Shown piece by piece: positions 1 to 4,092 of a stretch of DNA of 6,481 nt. The notes beneath the pieces were generated by a model, which did no database searches, was not told the DNA's origin, and saw nothing but the letters and a program-made list of their open reading frames with translations. Every line of letters starts with the position of its first letter. The first letter of the stretch is position 1. A program made the translations under genes and the position numbers. The stretch spans positions 1 to 6,481 of the forward strand of contig CAZVTU010000034.1 in NCBI GenBank assembly GCA_964630295.1, in the 5' to 3' direction. The stretch comes from CAZVTU01 sp964630295 (GTDB lineage: Bacteria > Patescibacteriota > Minisyncoccia > Minisyncoccales > RBG-13-42-11).

Positions 1-407
1 TTCCTCCAGGAGTGGATACAAATCAGATAATTAAAATTAATGGAAAAGGAGAAGCAGGAATAAAAGGAGGGCCGGGAGGAGATTTATATGTGCGAGTTTT
101 AGTAAGGGAGCATCCGTTATTTAAGCGAAAGGGAGATGACTTATATATATCTGTGCCAATAACTTTTTCCCAAGCAGTGTTAGGAGGAGAGATTGAAATA
201 CCGACTTTGGAAAATAAAAAAATTTTATTAAAAATTCCTCCGGGAACGGAATCAGGAAAGATTTTGAAAATTTCTAAGAAAGGAATTCCTCATTTTTCTC
301 GGTATGGAAGAGGAGATTTATATGTAGAATTGATTGTAAAGGTTCCAAAAAAACTTTCAAAGAAACAAAAAGAAATATTAAAGAAATTACAAGAAGAAGG
401 TTTATAA
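1..407 (+). CDS. dnaJ: Chaperone DnaJ, C-terminal part (5' truncated by window edge)
   Basis: This is the 3' end of a DnaJ/Hsp40 co-chaperone, which delivers unfolded clients to DnaK and stimulates its ATPase in the cytoplasm. The open frame runs in from the window edge with its first full codon at position 3, reading PPGVDTNQ; the GTG at position 12 is an internal valine, not a start. What remains is the client-binding C-terminal region: the PPG turn, the GKGEAG and GGPGGDLYV stretch typical of the join between C-terminal domains I and II, then domain II with KIPPGTESGK, GRGDLYVEL and a Lys-rich tail ending EEGL. The J-domain, Gly/Phe linker and zinc finger, if present, lie outside the window. 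Family assignment is secure. DnaJ versus the shorter CbpA type cannot be fully settled without the N-terminus. The stop lies 6 nt before tRNA-Lys, so the two are probably co-transcribed. Confidence 0.93.
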   Translation, partial: PPGVDTNQIIKINGKGEAGIKGGPGGDLYVRVLVREHPLFKRKGDDLYISVPITFSQAVLGGEIEIPTLENKKILLKIPPGTESGKILKISKKGIPHFSRYGRGDLYVELIVKVPKKLSKKQKEILKKLQEEGL

Positions 408-413
408 TCATTT

Positions 414-486
414 GCCTCCGTAACTCAATTGGTAGAGTAGGGGCCTTTTAAGCCCAAGGTTGCAGGTTCGAGTCCTGCCGGAGGCA
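414..486 (+). tRNA. tRNA-Lys(UUU)
   Basis: A 73-nt cloverleaf can be drawn by hand. The acceptor stem GCCTCCG (414-420) pairs with CGGAGGC (479-485), with discriminator A486. The D stem ACTC pairs with GAGT around a loop carrying GG at 431-432. The anticodon loop is 445-451 with anticodon TTT at 447-449. The T stem GCAGG pairs with CCTGC around loop TTCGAGT (467-473). The anticodon stem has a G440-A456 mismatch at its outer pair. CCA is not encoded; CAT follows the discriminator, so the end must be added by nucleotidyltransferase. The gene sits directly behind dnaJ and at the left border of the unusual region that follows. Confidence 0.95.
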
Positions 487-601
487 CATCCAGAAACTGC
501 CAAAGAACCGGAAAAATATCGGCTCGGAAAACCACATTTTGCCTGCCCCGTAGTTAAACGAAGTTTATACTGCTGGAGTAAAAGAAAATTTTTCGTATAT
601 T
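487..601 (+). other. Non-coding stretch after tRNA-Lys, with a possible tRNA 5'-half remnant
   Basis: No credible gene is seen. Open frames running out of the tRNA end at 551-553 or near 600 and have no start or ribosome site. Positions 544-570 (TGCCCCG followed by a D-arm-like stretch with AAACGA) resemble the acceptor 5' strand and D arm of a second tRNA. No anticodon arm or matching 3' half follows, so this would be at most a remnant. The stretch may be the 3' trailer of the dnaJ-tRNA transcript, up to the terminator at 602. Confidence 0.35.
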
Positions 602-623
602 AGAGGACAAAAACCTCTTTTTT
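602..623 (+). terminator. Intrinsic terminator of the dnaJ-tRNA-Lys unit
   Basis: The stem AGAGG (602-606) and CCTCT (614-618) closes a 7-nt loop and is followed by a T tract through 623. The stem is short, but the arrangement is canonical. It is directly followed by a new promoter, so it separates the dnaJ-tRNA unit from the accessory cassette. Confidence 0.7.
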
Positions 624-624
624 A

Positions 625-644
625 TTTTGCTTCCGAAATTTGAC
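625..644 (+). repeat. Left copy of a terminator-linked direct repeat flanking the cassette
   Basis: Matches 17 of 20 bases with 1679-1698; the core is TTCCGAAATTTG here and TTCCGGAATTTG there. Each copy directly follows a terminator T tract, and each terminator is preceded by or overlaps the same 10-mer AGGACAAAAA (604-613 and 1647-1656). The repeat overlaps the -35 box of the cassette promoter. It may be a cassette boundary or a member of a dispersed terminator-associated family. Confidence 0.55.
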
Positions 645-668
645 AAAAATGAAATAATATGCTATTAT
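640..668 (+). promoter_or_regulatory. Strong sigma-70-type promoter with extended -10
   Basis: A perfect -35 TTGACA (640-645) is followed by a 17-nt spacer and -10 TATTAT (663-668; 5 of 6), with an extended TGC at 660-662. The predicted transcript start is near 675. This is one of the two best promoter matches in the window and would drive the two-gene cassette downstream. The spacing and extension make a chance match unlikely. Confidence 0.8.
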
Positions 669-684
669 ATAGATGTAAAAAGAT

Positions 685-697
685 TGCTCTTTGAAAA
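685..697 (+). promoter_or_regulatory. boxA-like antitermination element in the leader
   Basis: TGCTCTTTGAAAA contains the exact core TGCTCTTT of the E. coli rrn boxA (TGCTCTTTAACAA), the RNA site bound by NusB-NusE. It lies about 10 nt downstream of the predicted transcript start and 3 nt before a 13-bp hairpin, the order of elements seen in phage nut sites. The sequence match is seen directly; the function is inferred, and an 8-base core can occur by chance. Confidence 0.4.
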
Positions 698-700
698 CCA

Positions 701-758
701 TTTTGCTTTCGCGTTAAGGTTCTGAATTTAATTTCGGGGCTTTGCCGCGAAAGCAAAA
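701..758 (+). repeat. 13-bp perfect inverted repeat in the cassette leader
   Basis: TTTTGCTTTCGCG (701-713) pairs perfectly with CGCGAAAGCAAAA (746-758) around a 32-nt loop. The hairpin would form in the untranslated leader and ends 8 nt before the Shine-Dalgarno sequence. It is followed by A-rich sequence, not a T tract, so it is not a terminator. It could stabilise the mRNA, act with the boxA-like element, or bind a regulator. Confidence 0.65.
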
Positions 759-766
759 AATAAGGA

Positions 767-772
767 AAGGAG
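767..772 (+). promoter_or_regulatory. Shine-Dalgarno sequence that supports the GTG start at 782
   Basis: AAGGAG lies 9 nt before GTG 782. It decides the start of the 155-aa ORF; the nearby ATG at 789 is in another frame. The site is notable because the core genes in this window lack such a sequence. Confidence 0.65.
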
Positions 773-781
773 TACAGAAAG

Positions 782-1249
782 GTGAGCAATGCCAGAGAAA
801 GATTGTTAATTCTTGAAACTGAAGGCAAGTTCTTGTTCCACGGTTCTCCTCTTCTGTTGAAAGAGTTGATTCCGAAGCAGCTGGTTAATTTTGACCGAAA
901 AACTGGGGAAAAAAGTAAAGATGGAAATCCAGCTGTAGCAGCCACGCAATTCGTTGATATCGCTATTTTCCGAGCTATAGTGAACCCACGGAATTTTCCC
1001 TTCGGCAAAGGATATGGCAGTTCTTTTGGAATGACGCCGGAAGGAAATATCCGACTCGAGATAACGCAAAAAACATGGGAGCATCTACAAGGGAAGATGG
1101 GCTATGTTTATGTCTTACCCCGACAAGGGTTTTCACCATTCCGTTCGTGGGATTGGCGATCGGAGCGCGAGGTGGTGCCGTTGGAGGTCATCACGGTTTC
1201 AGCAGAGGACTTGCCAACGGAGAAAATTCAAGTTAGAGACTGGATATAA
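782..1249 (+). CDS. Orphan 155-aa protein, weakly ADP-ribosyltransferase-like
   Basis: I do not recognise this protein with certainty. The GTG start is chosen from the AAGGAG site 9 nt upstream. Visible features are FLFHGSP (residues 17-23), an AVAATQFVDIAIFRAIV segment (51-67), a Gly-rich stretch FGKGYGSSFG (74-83), GYVYVLPRQGF (107-117) and WRSEREVVPLEVI (125-137). A beta-strand ending in HGS, followed by a strand-helix unit with A/T and A residues and a late Glu, is loosely like the ADP-ribosyltransferase/KptA fold, which is the source of the tentative name. There is no signal peptide or membrane segment, so it is probably cytosolic. GC is well above the neighbours (38 of 60 bases at 1141-1200). 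It is first in a two-gene unit behind a strong promoter, boxA-like element and leader hairpin. It could be an accessory enzyme or a toxin; function is open. Confidence 0.6.
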   Translation: MSNARERLLILETEGKFLFHGSPLLLKELIPKQLVNFDRKTGEKSKDGNPAVAATQFVDIAIFRAIVNPRNFPFGKGYGSSFGMTPEGNIRLEITQKTWEHLQGKMGYVYVLPRQGFSPFRSWDWRSEREVVPLEVITVSAEDLPTEKIQVRDWI

Positions 1250-1258
1250 AATAAGAAA

Positions 1259-1264
1259 AGGAGG
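1259..1264 (+). promoter_or_regulatory. Strong Shine-Dalgarno sequence before an ATA codon
   Basis: AGGAGG lies exactly 5 nt before ATA 1270, a normal spacing to a start codon, but no ATG, GTG or TTG exists between the in-frame stop at 1252-1254 and this point. It marks where the second cassette gene once started, or still starts at a rare codon. Confidence 0.7.
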
Positions 1265-1269
1265 ACATC

Positions 1270-1620
1270 ATAGATTCACTAGGAGCTAACCACGCGTCGC
1301 CCCTGCCTAAACTTGATATCTGGAAAGCCATTCAGGAACTGAGTAATTCTAAAGACATCATTCAGTTCTACCAAAAATATGTAGCATGGCTACGGGAGAG
1401 AGGTGTGGAGGAAAGGTCGCCAGGAGGTGCTGCCGAGCTAGTAGCCGTTGTCGACATTGAGAATATACTTTATATTAACCATGTCGATGTCTGAACCATG
1501 CGTCGATGGAAACGAGTATTACATGGTTTGGAAAAAGCGCATAGGTCCAGAGTTTTCTAGAACCCAAAGATGGCGGAGGGAAAGAAGCTAATACGCTTCT
1601 ACCCCCGTCAATATCCCTAA
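1270..1620 (+). pseudogene. Second cassette gene, apparently decayed: ATA start and two in-frame stops
   Basis: From ATA 1270 the frame reads 74 codons of protein-like sequence, including PKLDIWKAIQELSNSKDIIQ, FYQKYVAWLRERGVEE and AAELVAVVDIENILYI, before TGA at 1492-1494. The same frame continues with TMRRWKRVLHGLEKA to TAG at 1558-1560, then NPKMAEGKKLIRFYPRQYP to TAA at 1618-1620, 117 codons in all counting the stops. An ideal AGGAGG precedes the ATA, so a lost ATG is the simplest reading. Two different stop codons argue against recoding of one codon. I have an unverified impression of a family with a YxxYVxWLRxxG...NIxY pattern, in which the sequence after the TGA would belong to the same domain. 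Function is unknown. GC is high (37 of 60 at 1381-1440). It lies 20 nt behind the 155-aa ORF. The alternatives are a genuine 74-aa protein from a rare ATA start, or assembly errors. Confidence 0.6.
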
Positions 1621-1651
1621 GTAAGTGTTTGAAAAAAGATTTATTTAGGAC

Positions 1652-1682
1652 AAAAAATCAACTTCAAAAGAGTTGGTTTTTT
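1652..1682 (+). terminator. Intrinsic terminator of the cassette
   Basis: AAAAAATCAACT (1652-1663) pairs over 12 positions (one T-G wobble) with AGTTGGTTTTTT (1671-1682) around a 7-nt loop. The A-run, stem and T-run make it usable from either strand. It closes the two-gene cassette 31 nt after the last stop. Confidence 0.8.
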
Positions 1683-1698
1683 GTTTCCGGAATTTGCC
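1679..1698 (+). repeat. Right copy of the terminator-linked direct repeat
   Basis: TTTTGTTTCCGGAATTTGCC matches 625-644 at 17 of 20 positions. It begins within the T tract of the preceding terminator, as the left copy does. The two copies enclose about 1.05 kb containing the promoter, leader and both accessory genes. Confidence 0.55.
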
Positions 1699-1705
1699 GC
1701 CGAAG

Positions 1706-1727
1706 AGAAAATCTGTTAAGATTTTCT
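1706..1727 (+). repeat. 9-bp hairpin between two terminators
   Basis: AGAAAATCT (1706-1714) pairs perfectly with AGATTTTCT (1719-1727) around the tetraloop GTTA. No T tract follows, so it is a weak terminator at best. No gene is seen in 1621-1825; this stretch consists of the three hairpins, the right repeat copy and the dinB promoter. Confidence 0.5.
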
Positions 1728-1763
1728 TAGCGAACTATTTTCAATATATAGTGTACCACGAGA

Positions 1764-1807
1764 AAAACTGAGCCAATCTCTTTAAACTGGCTCAGTTTTG
1801 TGTTTTT
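1764..1807 (+). terminator. Strong intrinsic terminator just upstream of dinB
   Basis: A perfect 12-bp stem, AAAACTGAGCCA (1764-1775) with TGGCTCAGTTTT (1788-1799), has a 12-nt loop and is followed by a T-rich tail to 1807. On the minus strand it is followed by five T residues, so it could also stop transcription entering from dinB's side. It ends 18 nt before the dinB ATG and insulates dinB from the cassette. Confidence 0.8.
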
Positions 1808-1810
1808 AGA

Positions 1811-1819
1811 TGTTAAAAT
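1811..1819 (+). promoter_or_regulatory. Extended -10 promoter for dinB, predicting a leaderless mRNA
   Basis: TGT plus TAAAAT (hexamer 1814-1819; 5 of 6) ends 7 nt before the A of ATG 1826, so transcription would begin at or near the start codon. There is no Shine-Dalgarno sequence and no clear -35. A perfect TATAAT at 1819-1824 is too close to the ATG to produce a transcript containing it. Confidence 0.45.
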
Positions 1820-1825
1820 ATAATT

Positions 1826-2337
1826 ATGGAAAGAATAATTTTACACATCGATATGGACGCCTTTTTTGCTCAAATAGAGGAAAGAGAAAATCCCCGGTTT
1901 AAAGGTAAGCCCGTTGTAGTTGGAGCAGATCCGAAAAAAGGAAAGGGTAGAGGAGTAGTGTCTACCTGTAATTACATTGCCAGAAAATATGGAATCCATT
2001 CAGCTTTACCAATTTCTAAAGCTTATCAACTTTTTCCAACAGCTGTATTTTTACCAGTTAATATGAAATTTTACCAAAAAGTTTCCGAGGAAATAATGAA
2101 TATAATAAAAAAATATTCTCCCCAATGGGAAATTGTTAGTTTAGATGAAGCTTATTTAGACATATCTTTTTTAAAAGATTATAAANNNNNNNNNNNNNNN
2201 NNNNNNNNNNNNNNNNNNNNNNNNNNNNNNNNNNNNNNNNNNNNNNNNNNNNNNNNNNNNNNNNNNNNNNNNNNNNNNNNNNNNNAGAAAATCGGAAATT
2301 AATTCGTTTAATTGGTTTAAAGGTAAAGGTTGTTTAA
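1826..2337 (+). CDS. dinB: DNA polymerase IV (Y-family), interrupted by a scaffold gap
   Basis: Translesion DNA polymerase of the DinB family, which copies damaged templates without proofreading. The N-terminal 120 residues carry HIDMDAFFAQIEE, with catalytic Asp9 and steric-gate Phe14 (E. coli DinB D8 and F13), the finger motif RGVVSTCNYIARKYGIHSALP around 42-62, and SLDEAYLD with catalytic Asp107 and Glu108. After 100 N, a different nominal frame reads ENRKLIRLIGLKVKVV and then TAA at 2335-2337, matching the usual C-terminal end of the little-finger domain. The frame change across the N run is a scaffolding artefact, so a stop read at about 2300 in the upstream frame is false. Family members have about 350-400 residues, so some 210-260 codons are missing from the gap. 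The gene has its own -10 box, a terminator upstream and no visible LexA-type operator. Confidence 0.92.
2186..2285. other. Assembly gap, exactly 100 N
   Basis: A run of exactly 100 N is a common placeholder for a gap of unknown size. The reading frame of dinB differs across it (frame of 1826 before, frame of 2287 after), so the true length is not 100 bases. From the expected protein length the missing DNA is probably about 0.6-0.8 kb. Confidence 0.95.
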
Positions 2338-2358
2338 GAGGAAGATTTATGCTACATT
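2330..2358 (+). promoter_or_regulatory. Candidate extended -10 promoter for ctpA
   Basis: TGC plus TACATT (hexamer 2353-2358; 4 of 6) ends 7 nt before ATG 2365, with a weak -35 TTGTTT at 2330-2335 and a 17-nt spacer. The spacing to the start codon matches that at dinB and again predicts a leaderless mRNA. An AGAGGAAG at 2336-2343 is too far from the ATG to serve as a ribosome site. Confidence 0.4.
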
Positions 2359-2364
2359 AATCTA

Positions 2365-3549
2365 ATGGCTTTTAAATTAAGGCAAAATCTTGTTTTAGTT
2401 TTTTTAATTATAATTATTTTAGTTGTTTTTAGTTTAGGATTTTGGTTTGGACGCTCACAAGTAGTTTGTGAAGTTTGTCCACCACAAAATGTTGATTTTT
2501 CTCTATTTTGGGAAGCTTGGAAGAAATTAGAAGATAAGTTTGTTGATAAAAGGAAACTTAACACTCAAGAGATGATTTATGGCGCAATTTCTGGTATGGT
2601 AAAATCTTTAGATGACCCCTACACCGTCTTTCTAAAACCCGAAGATACCGAAAGATTTATGGAAGACGTGAAAGGTTCTTTTGAAGGAGTAGGTATGGAA
2701 ATCGGAATAAGAAAAGGCCAACTTCAAGTAATTGCTCCCTTAGAGGGAACCCCTGCCCAAAAAGCTGGTTTACGGGCCGGAGATATAATTATGAAGGTGA
2801 ATGGAAAACCAACAACTGATATGACCATCGAAGAAGCAGTTAATTTAATTAGGGGACCTAAGGGAACAGAAGTTACTTTAACGATCTTGCGTGAAGAATG
2901 GGGAGAAACGAAAGACATTAAAATTGTTAGGGGAGTAATTGAGATTCCTTCTTTAAAATGGGAGTTGAAGGAAAATAATATCGCCTATTTAAAACTTTAT
3001 AATTTTACAGAAAAAGCTGCCTTTGATTTTAATAAAGCTGCAATTGAGATTCTAGCTAGTCCAGCTGAAAAAATAATTTTAGACCTAAGAAATAACCCGG
3101 GTGGTTATTTGGAGGTTGCCCAAAATATTGCTGGTTGGTTTCTTTTAAAAGGAGAAATTGTGGCGATCGAAGAGTTTGGCGGGGGTAAAGAAAGAAACGA
3201 ATACAAAGCTGAAGGAAACGCTAAATTATCGACTTATCCTATCGTAGTTCTAATTAACAAAGGTTCAGCTTCCGGTTCAGAAATTTTAGCCGGTGCCCTC
3301 CGTGATAACCGTCAGGTATTGTTGATAGGGGAAACTTCCTTTGGGAAAGGTTCGGTTCAAGAATTAGAAAAACTTAGAGGGGGCTCTTCTTTAAAAATAA
3401 CTATTGCTAAATGGCTTACTCCAAAGGGAGAATCAATATCTGATAAAGGTTTAGAGCCAGATATTAAAGTGGAAATGACCGATGAGGATTACAACGAAGG
3501 TCGCGATCCTCAACTTGACAAAGCAATTGAAATTATTAAGAACCTCTAA
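2365..3549 (+). CDS. ctpA: S41 family carboxy-terminal processing protease (CtpA/Prc type)
   Basis: Membrane-anchored serine protease that trims or degrades extracytoplasmic proteins from their C-termini. At 394 aa it has the usual length. Residues about 8-29 form an N-terminal signal anchor (LVLVFLIIIILVVFSLGFWF), so the catalytic part faces outside. A PDZ domain follows (about 104-188, including GVGMEIG and AGLRAGDIIMKVNG), then the tail-specific protease core with LDLRNNPGGYLEVA (239-252). The catalytic set is Ser303 in GSASGSE, Lys328 in FGKGS and Gln332; the spacings of 25 and 29 match E. coli Prc S430/K455/Q459. The KWLTPKG and GLEPD motifs near the C-terminus are typical. Two cysteines at 35 and 38 lie just after the anchor. 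It begins 27 nt after dinB and its 3' end carries the rplI promoter. The substrate cannot be told from the context. Confidence 0.95.
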   Translation: MAFKLRQNLVLVFLIIIILVVFSLGFWFGRSQVVCEVCPPQNVDFSLFWEAWKKLEDKFVDKRKLNTQEMIYGAISGMVKSLDDPYTVFLKPEDTERFMEDVKGSFEGVGMEIGIRKGQLQVIAPLEGTPAQKAGLRAGDIIMKVNGKPTTDMTIEEAVNLIRGPKGTEVTLTILREEWGETKDIKIVRGVIEIPSLKWELKENNIAYLKLYNFTEKAAFDFNKAAIEILASPAEKIILDLRNNPGGYLEVAQNIAGWFLLKGEIVAIEEFGGGKERNEYKAEGNAKLSTYPIVVLINKGSASGSEILAGALRDNRQVLLIGETSFGKGSVQELEKLRGGSSLKITIAKWLTPKGESISDKGLEPDIKVEMTDEDYNEGRDPQLDKAIEIIKNL

Positions 3550-3555
3550 TATAAT
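3527..3555 (+). promoter_or_regulatory. rplI promoter inside the 3' end of ctpA
   Basis: -35 TTGAAA (3527-3532; 5 of 6), a 17-nt spacer and a perfect -10 TATAAT (3550-3555) that starts on the base after the ctpA stop. The predicted start of transcription is about 3562-3564, at the ATG, so the mRNA would be leaderless or have only 1-2 untranslated bases. No Shine-Dalgarno sequence is present. Confidence 0.75.
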
Positions 3556-3563
3556 ATACTAAT

Positions 3564-4019
3564 ATGAGGGTTATTCTCCTTAAAGACGTTGAAAAATTAG
3601 GAAAGAAATTTGAGATCAAAGAAGTAAAGGATGGCTACGCCAGGAACTTTTTAATTCCTCGTGGATTAGCTAAGCCAGCCACAAAGGAGGCAATGAAGTG
3701 GTTAGAAACCCAAAAAGAAATCGAGGAAAAGAAAGCTGAAGAAGAGTTAAAGAAAATTCAAGAAGTAGCTTCAGCTGTTGATGATCAAGAAATAATCATT
3801 CCAGTGGAGGTGGGAGATCAAGACCAACTTTTCGAATCAATTACCACTCAAAAAATCGCCGAAAAATTAAAAGAAGCAGGTTTTGAAGTTAAAAAGAATC
3901 AAATTGAGTTATCAGAGCCAATCAAAGAATTGGGAGAGTTTCCCGTAAAAATTAAGTTTGAGCATAATTTAGAAGCAGAAATAAGAGTAATTGTTACCAA
4001 AAAAGAGGAAGAAAGTTAA
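3564..4019 (+). CDS. rplI: 50S ribosomal protein bL9
   Basis: Large-subunit protein that binds 23S rRNA near the base of the L1 stalk and helps keep the reading frame. At 151 aa it has the full family length (about 148). The N-terminal rRNA-binding domain shows MRVILLKDVEKLGKK, then VKDGYARNFLIPRGLAKPAT (residues 21-40). A charged helix (about 45-68) connects to a C-terminal domain with LFESIT and VKKNQIEL, ending in a Lys/Glu tail. The ATG start fits both the family start and the promoter position. bL9 is usually beside rpsF, ssb and rpsR; here it stands alone between ctpA and pyrG. From general knowledge, bL9 is reported missing in some CPR lineages, so its presence may help place the organism. 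Confidence 0.96.
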   Translation: MRVILLKDVEKLGKKFEIKEVKDGYARNFLIPRGLAKPATKEAMKWLETQKEIEEKKAEEELKKIQEVASAVDDQEIIIPVEVGDQDQLFESITTQKIAEKLKEAGFEVKKNQIELSEPIKELGEFPVKIKFEHNLEAEIRVIVTKKEEES

Positions 4020-4045
4020 AGCGTATACTTTTTTCAGAAAAAATG

Positions 4046-4082
4046 TAAAATTGCCCCGGACTCCATAACCGTGGCAATTTTA
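4046..4082 (+). terminator. Hairpin between rplI and pyrG: terminator or pyrG leader attenuator
   Basis: TAAAATTGCC (4046-4055) pairs perfectly over 10 bp with GGCAATTTTA (4073-4082). Inside, after a C-T mismatch, CGG (4057-4059) can pair with CCG (4069-4071). No long T tract follows the stem; the T run is mostly inside the 3' arm. It ends 10 nt before the pyrG ATG. It may end the rplI transcript, or lie in a pyrG leader started from a weak TATACT box at 4024-4029. Which applies cannot be told here. Confidence 0.55.
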
Positions 4083-4092
4083 CTAATAATTT

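Noticed and set aside
487..600. Frame after the tRNA ending in KRKFFVY, reminiscent of the start of a GIY-YIG endonuclease
   Set aside because: Only a handful of residues match and a stop follows at once. Reading through tRNA-derived sequence gives such peptides by chance.
622..1084. Minus-strand open frames of 128 and 92 codons opposite the first cassette gene
   Set aside because: They lie antisense to the better-supported 155-aa frame, have no ribosome site or promoter and have shadow-like composition.
1104..1289. 61-codon + strand frame across the end of the first cassette gene
   Set aside because: It overlaps the 155-aa gene in another frame, is rich in Arg/Trp/Ser as expected of an out-of-frame reading, and has no start signal.
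1492..1560. Stop-codon reassignment (for example TGA read as glycine, known in Absconditabacteria and Gracilibacteria)
   Set aside because: A TAG also interrupts the same frame, the start codon is lost too, and no other gene in the window has an internal TGA. Decay or sequence error explains all three at once.
1481..1591. 36-codon frame starting MSMSEPCVDGNEYYMVW, overlapping the TGA of the second cassette gene
   Set aside because: No Shine-Dalgarno sequence, very short and Arg-rich at the end. The continuation of the 1270 frame beyond its stops reads more like protein. It remains a faint alternative as a coupled small ORF.
2352..2918. Minus-strand frames opposite ctpA
   Set aside because: Antisense to a gene with complete catalytic motifs; no independent support.
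3515..3520. TTGACA near the end of ctpA as the -35 box of rplI
   Set aside because: It would leave a 29-nt spacer to TATAAT. TTGAAA at 3527-3532 has the correct 17-nt spacing.
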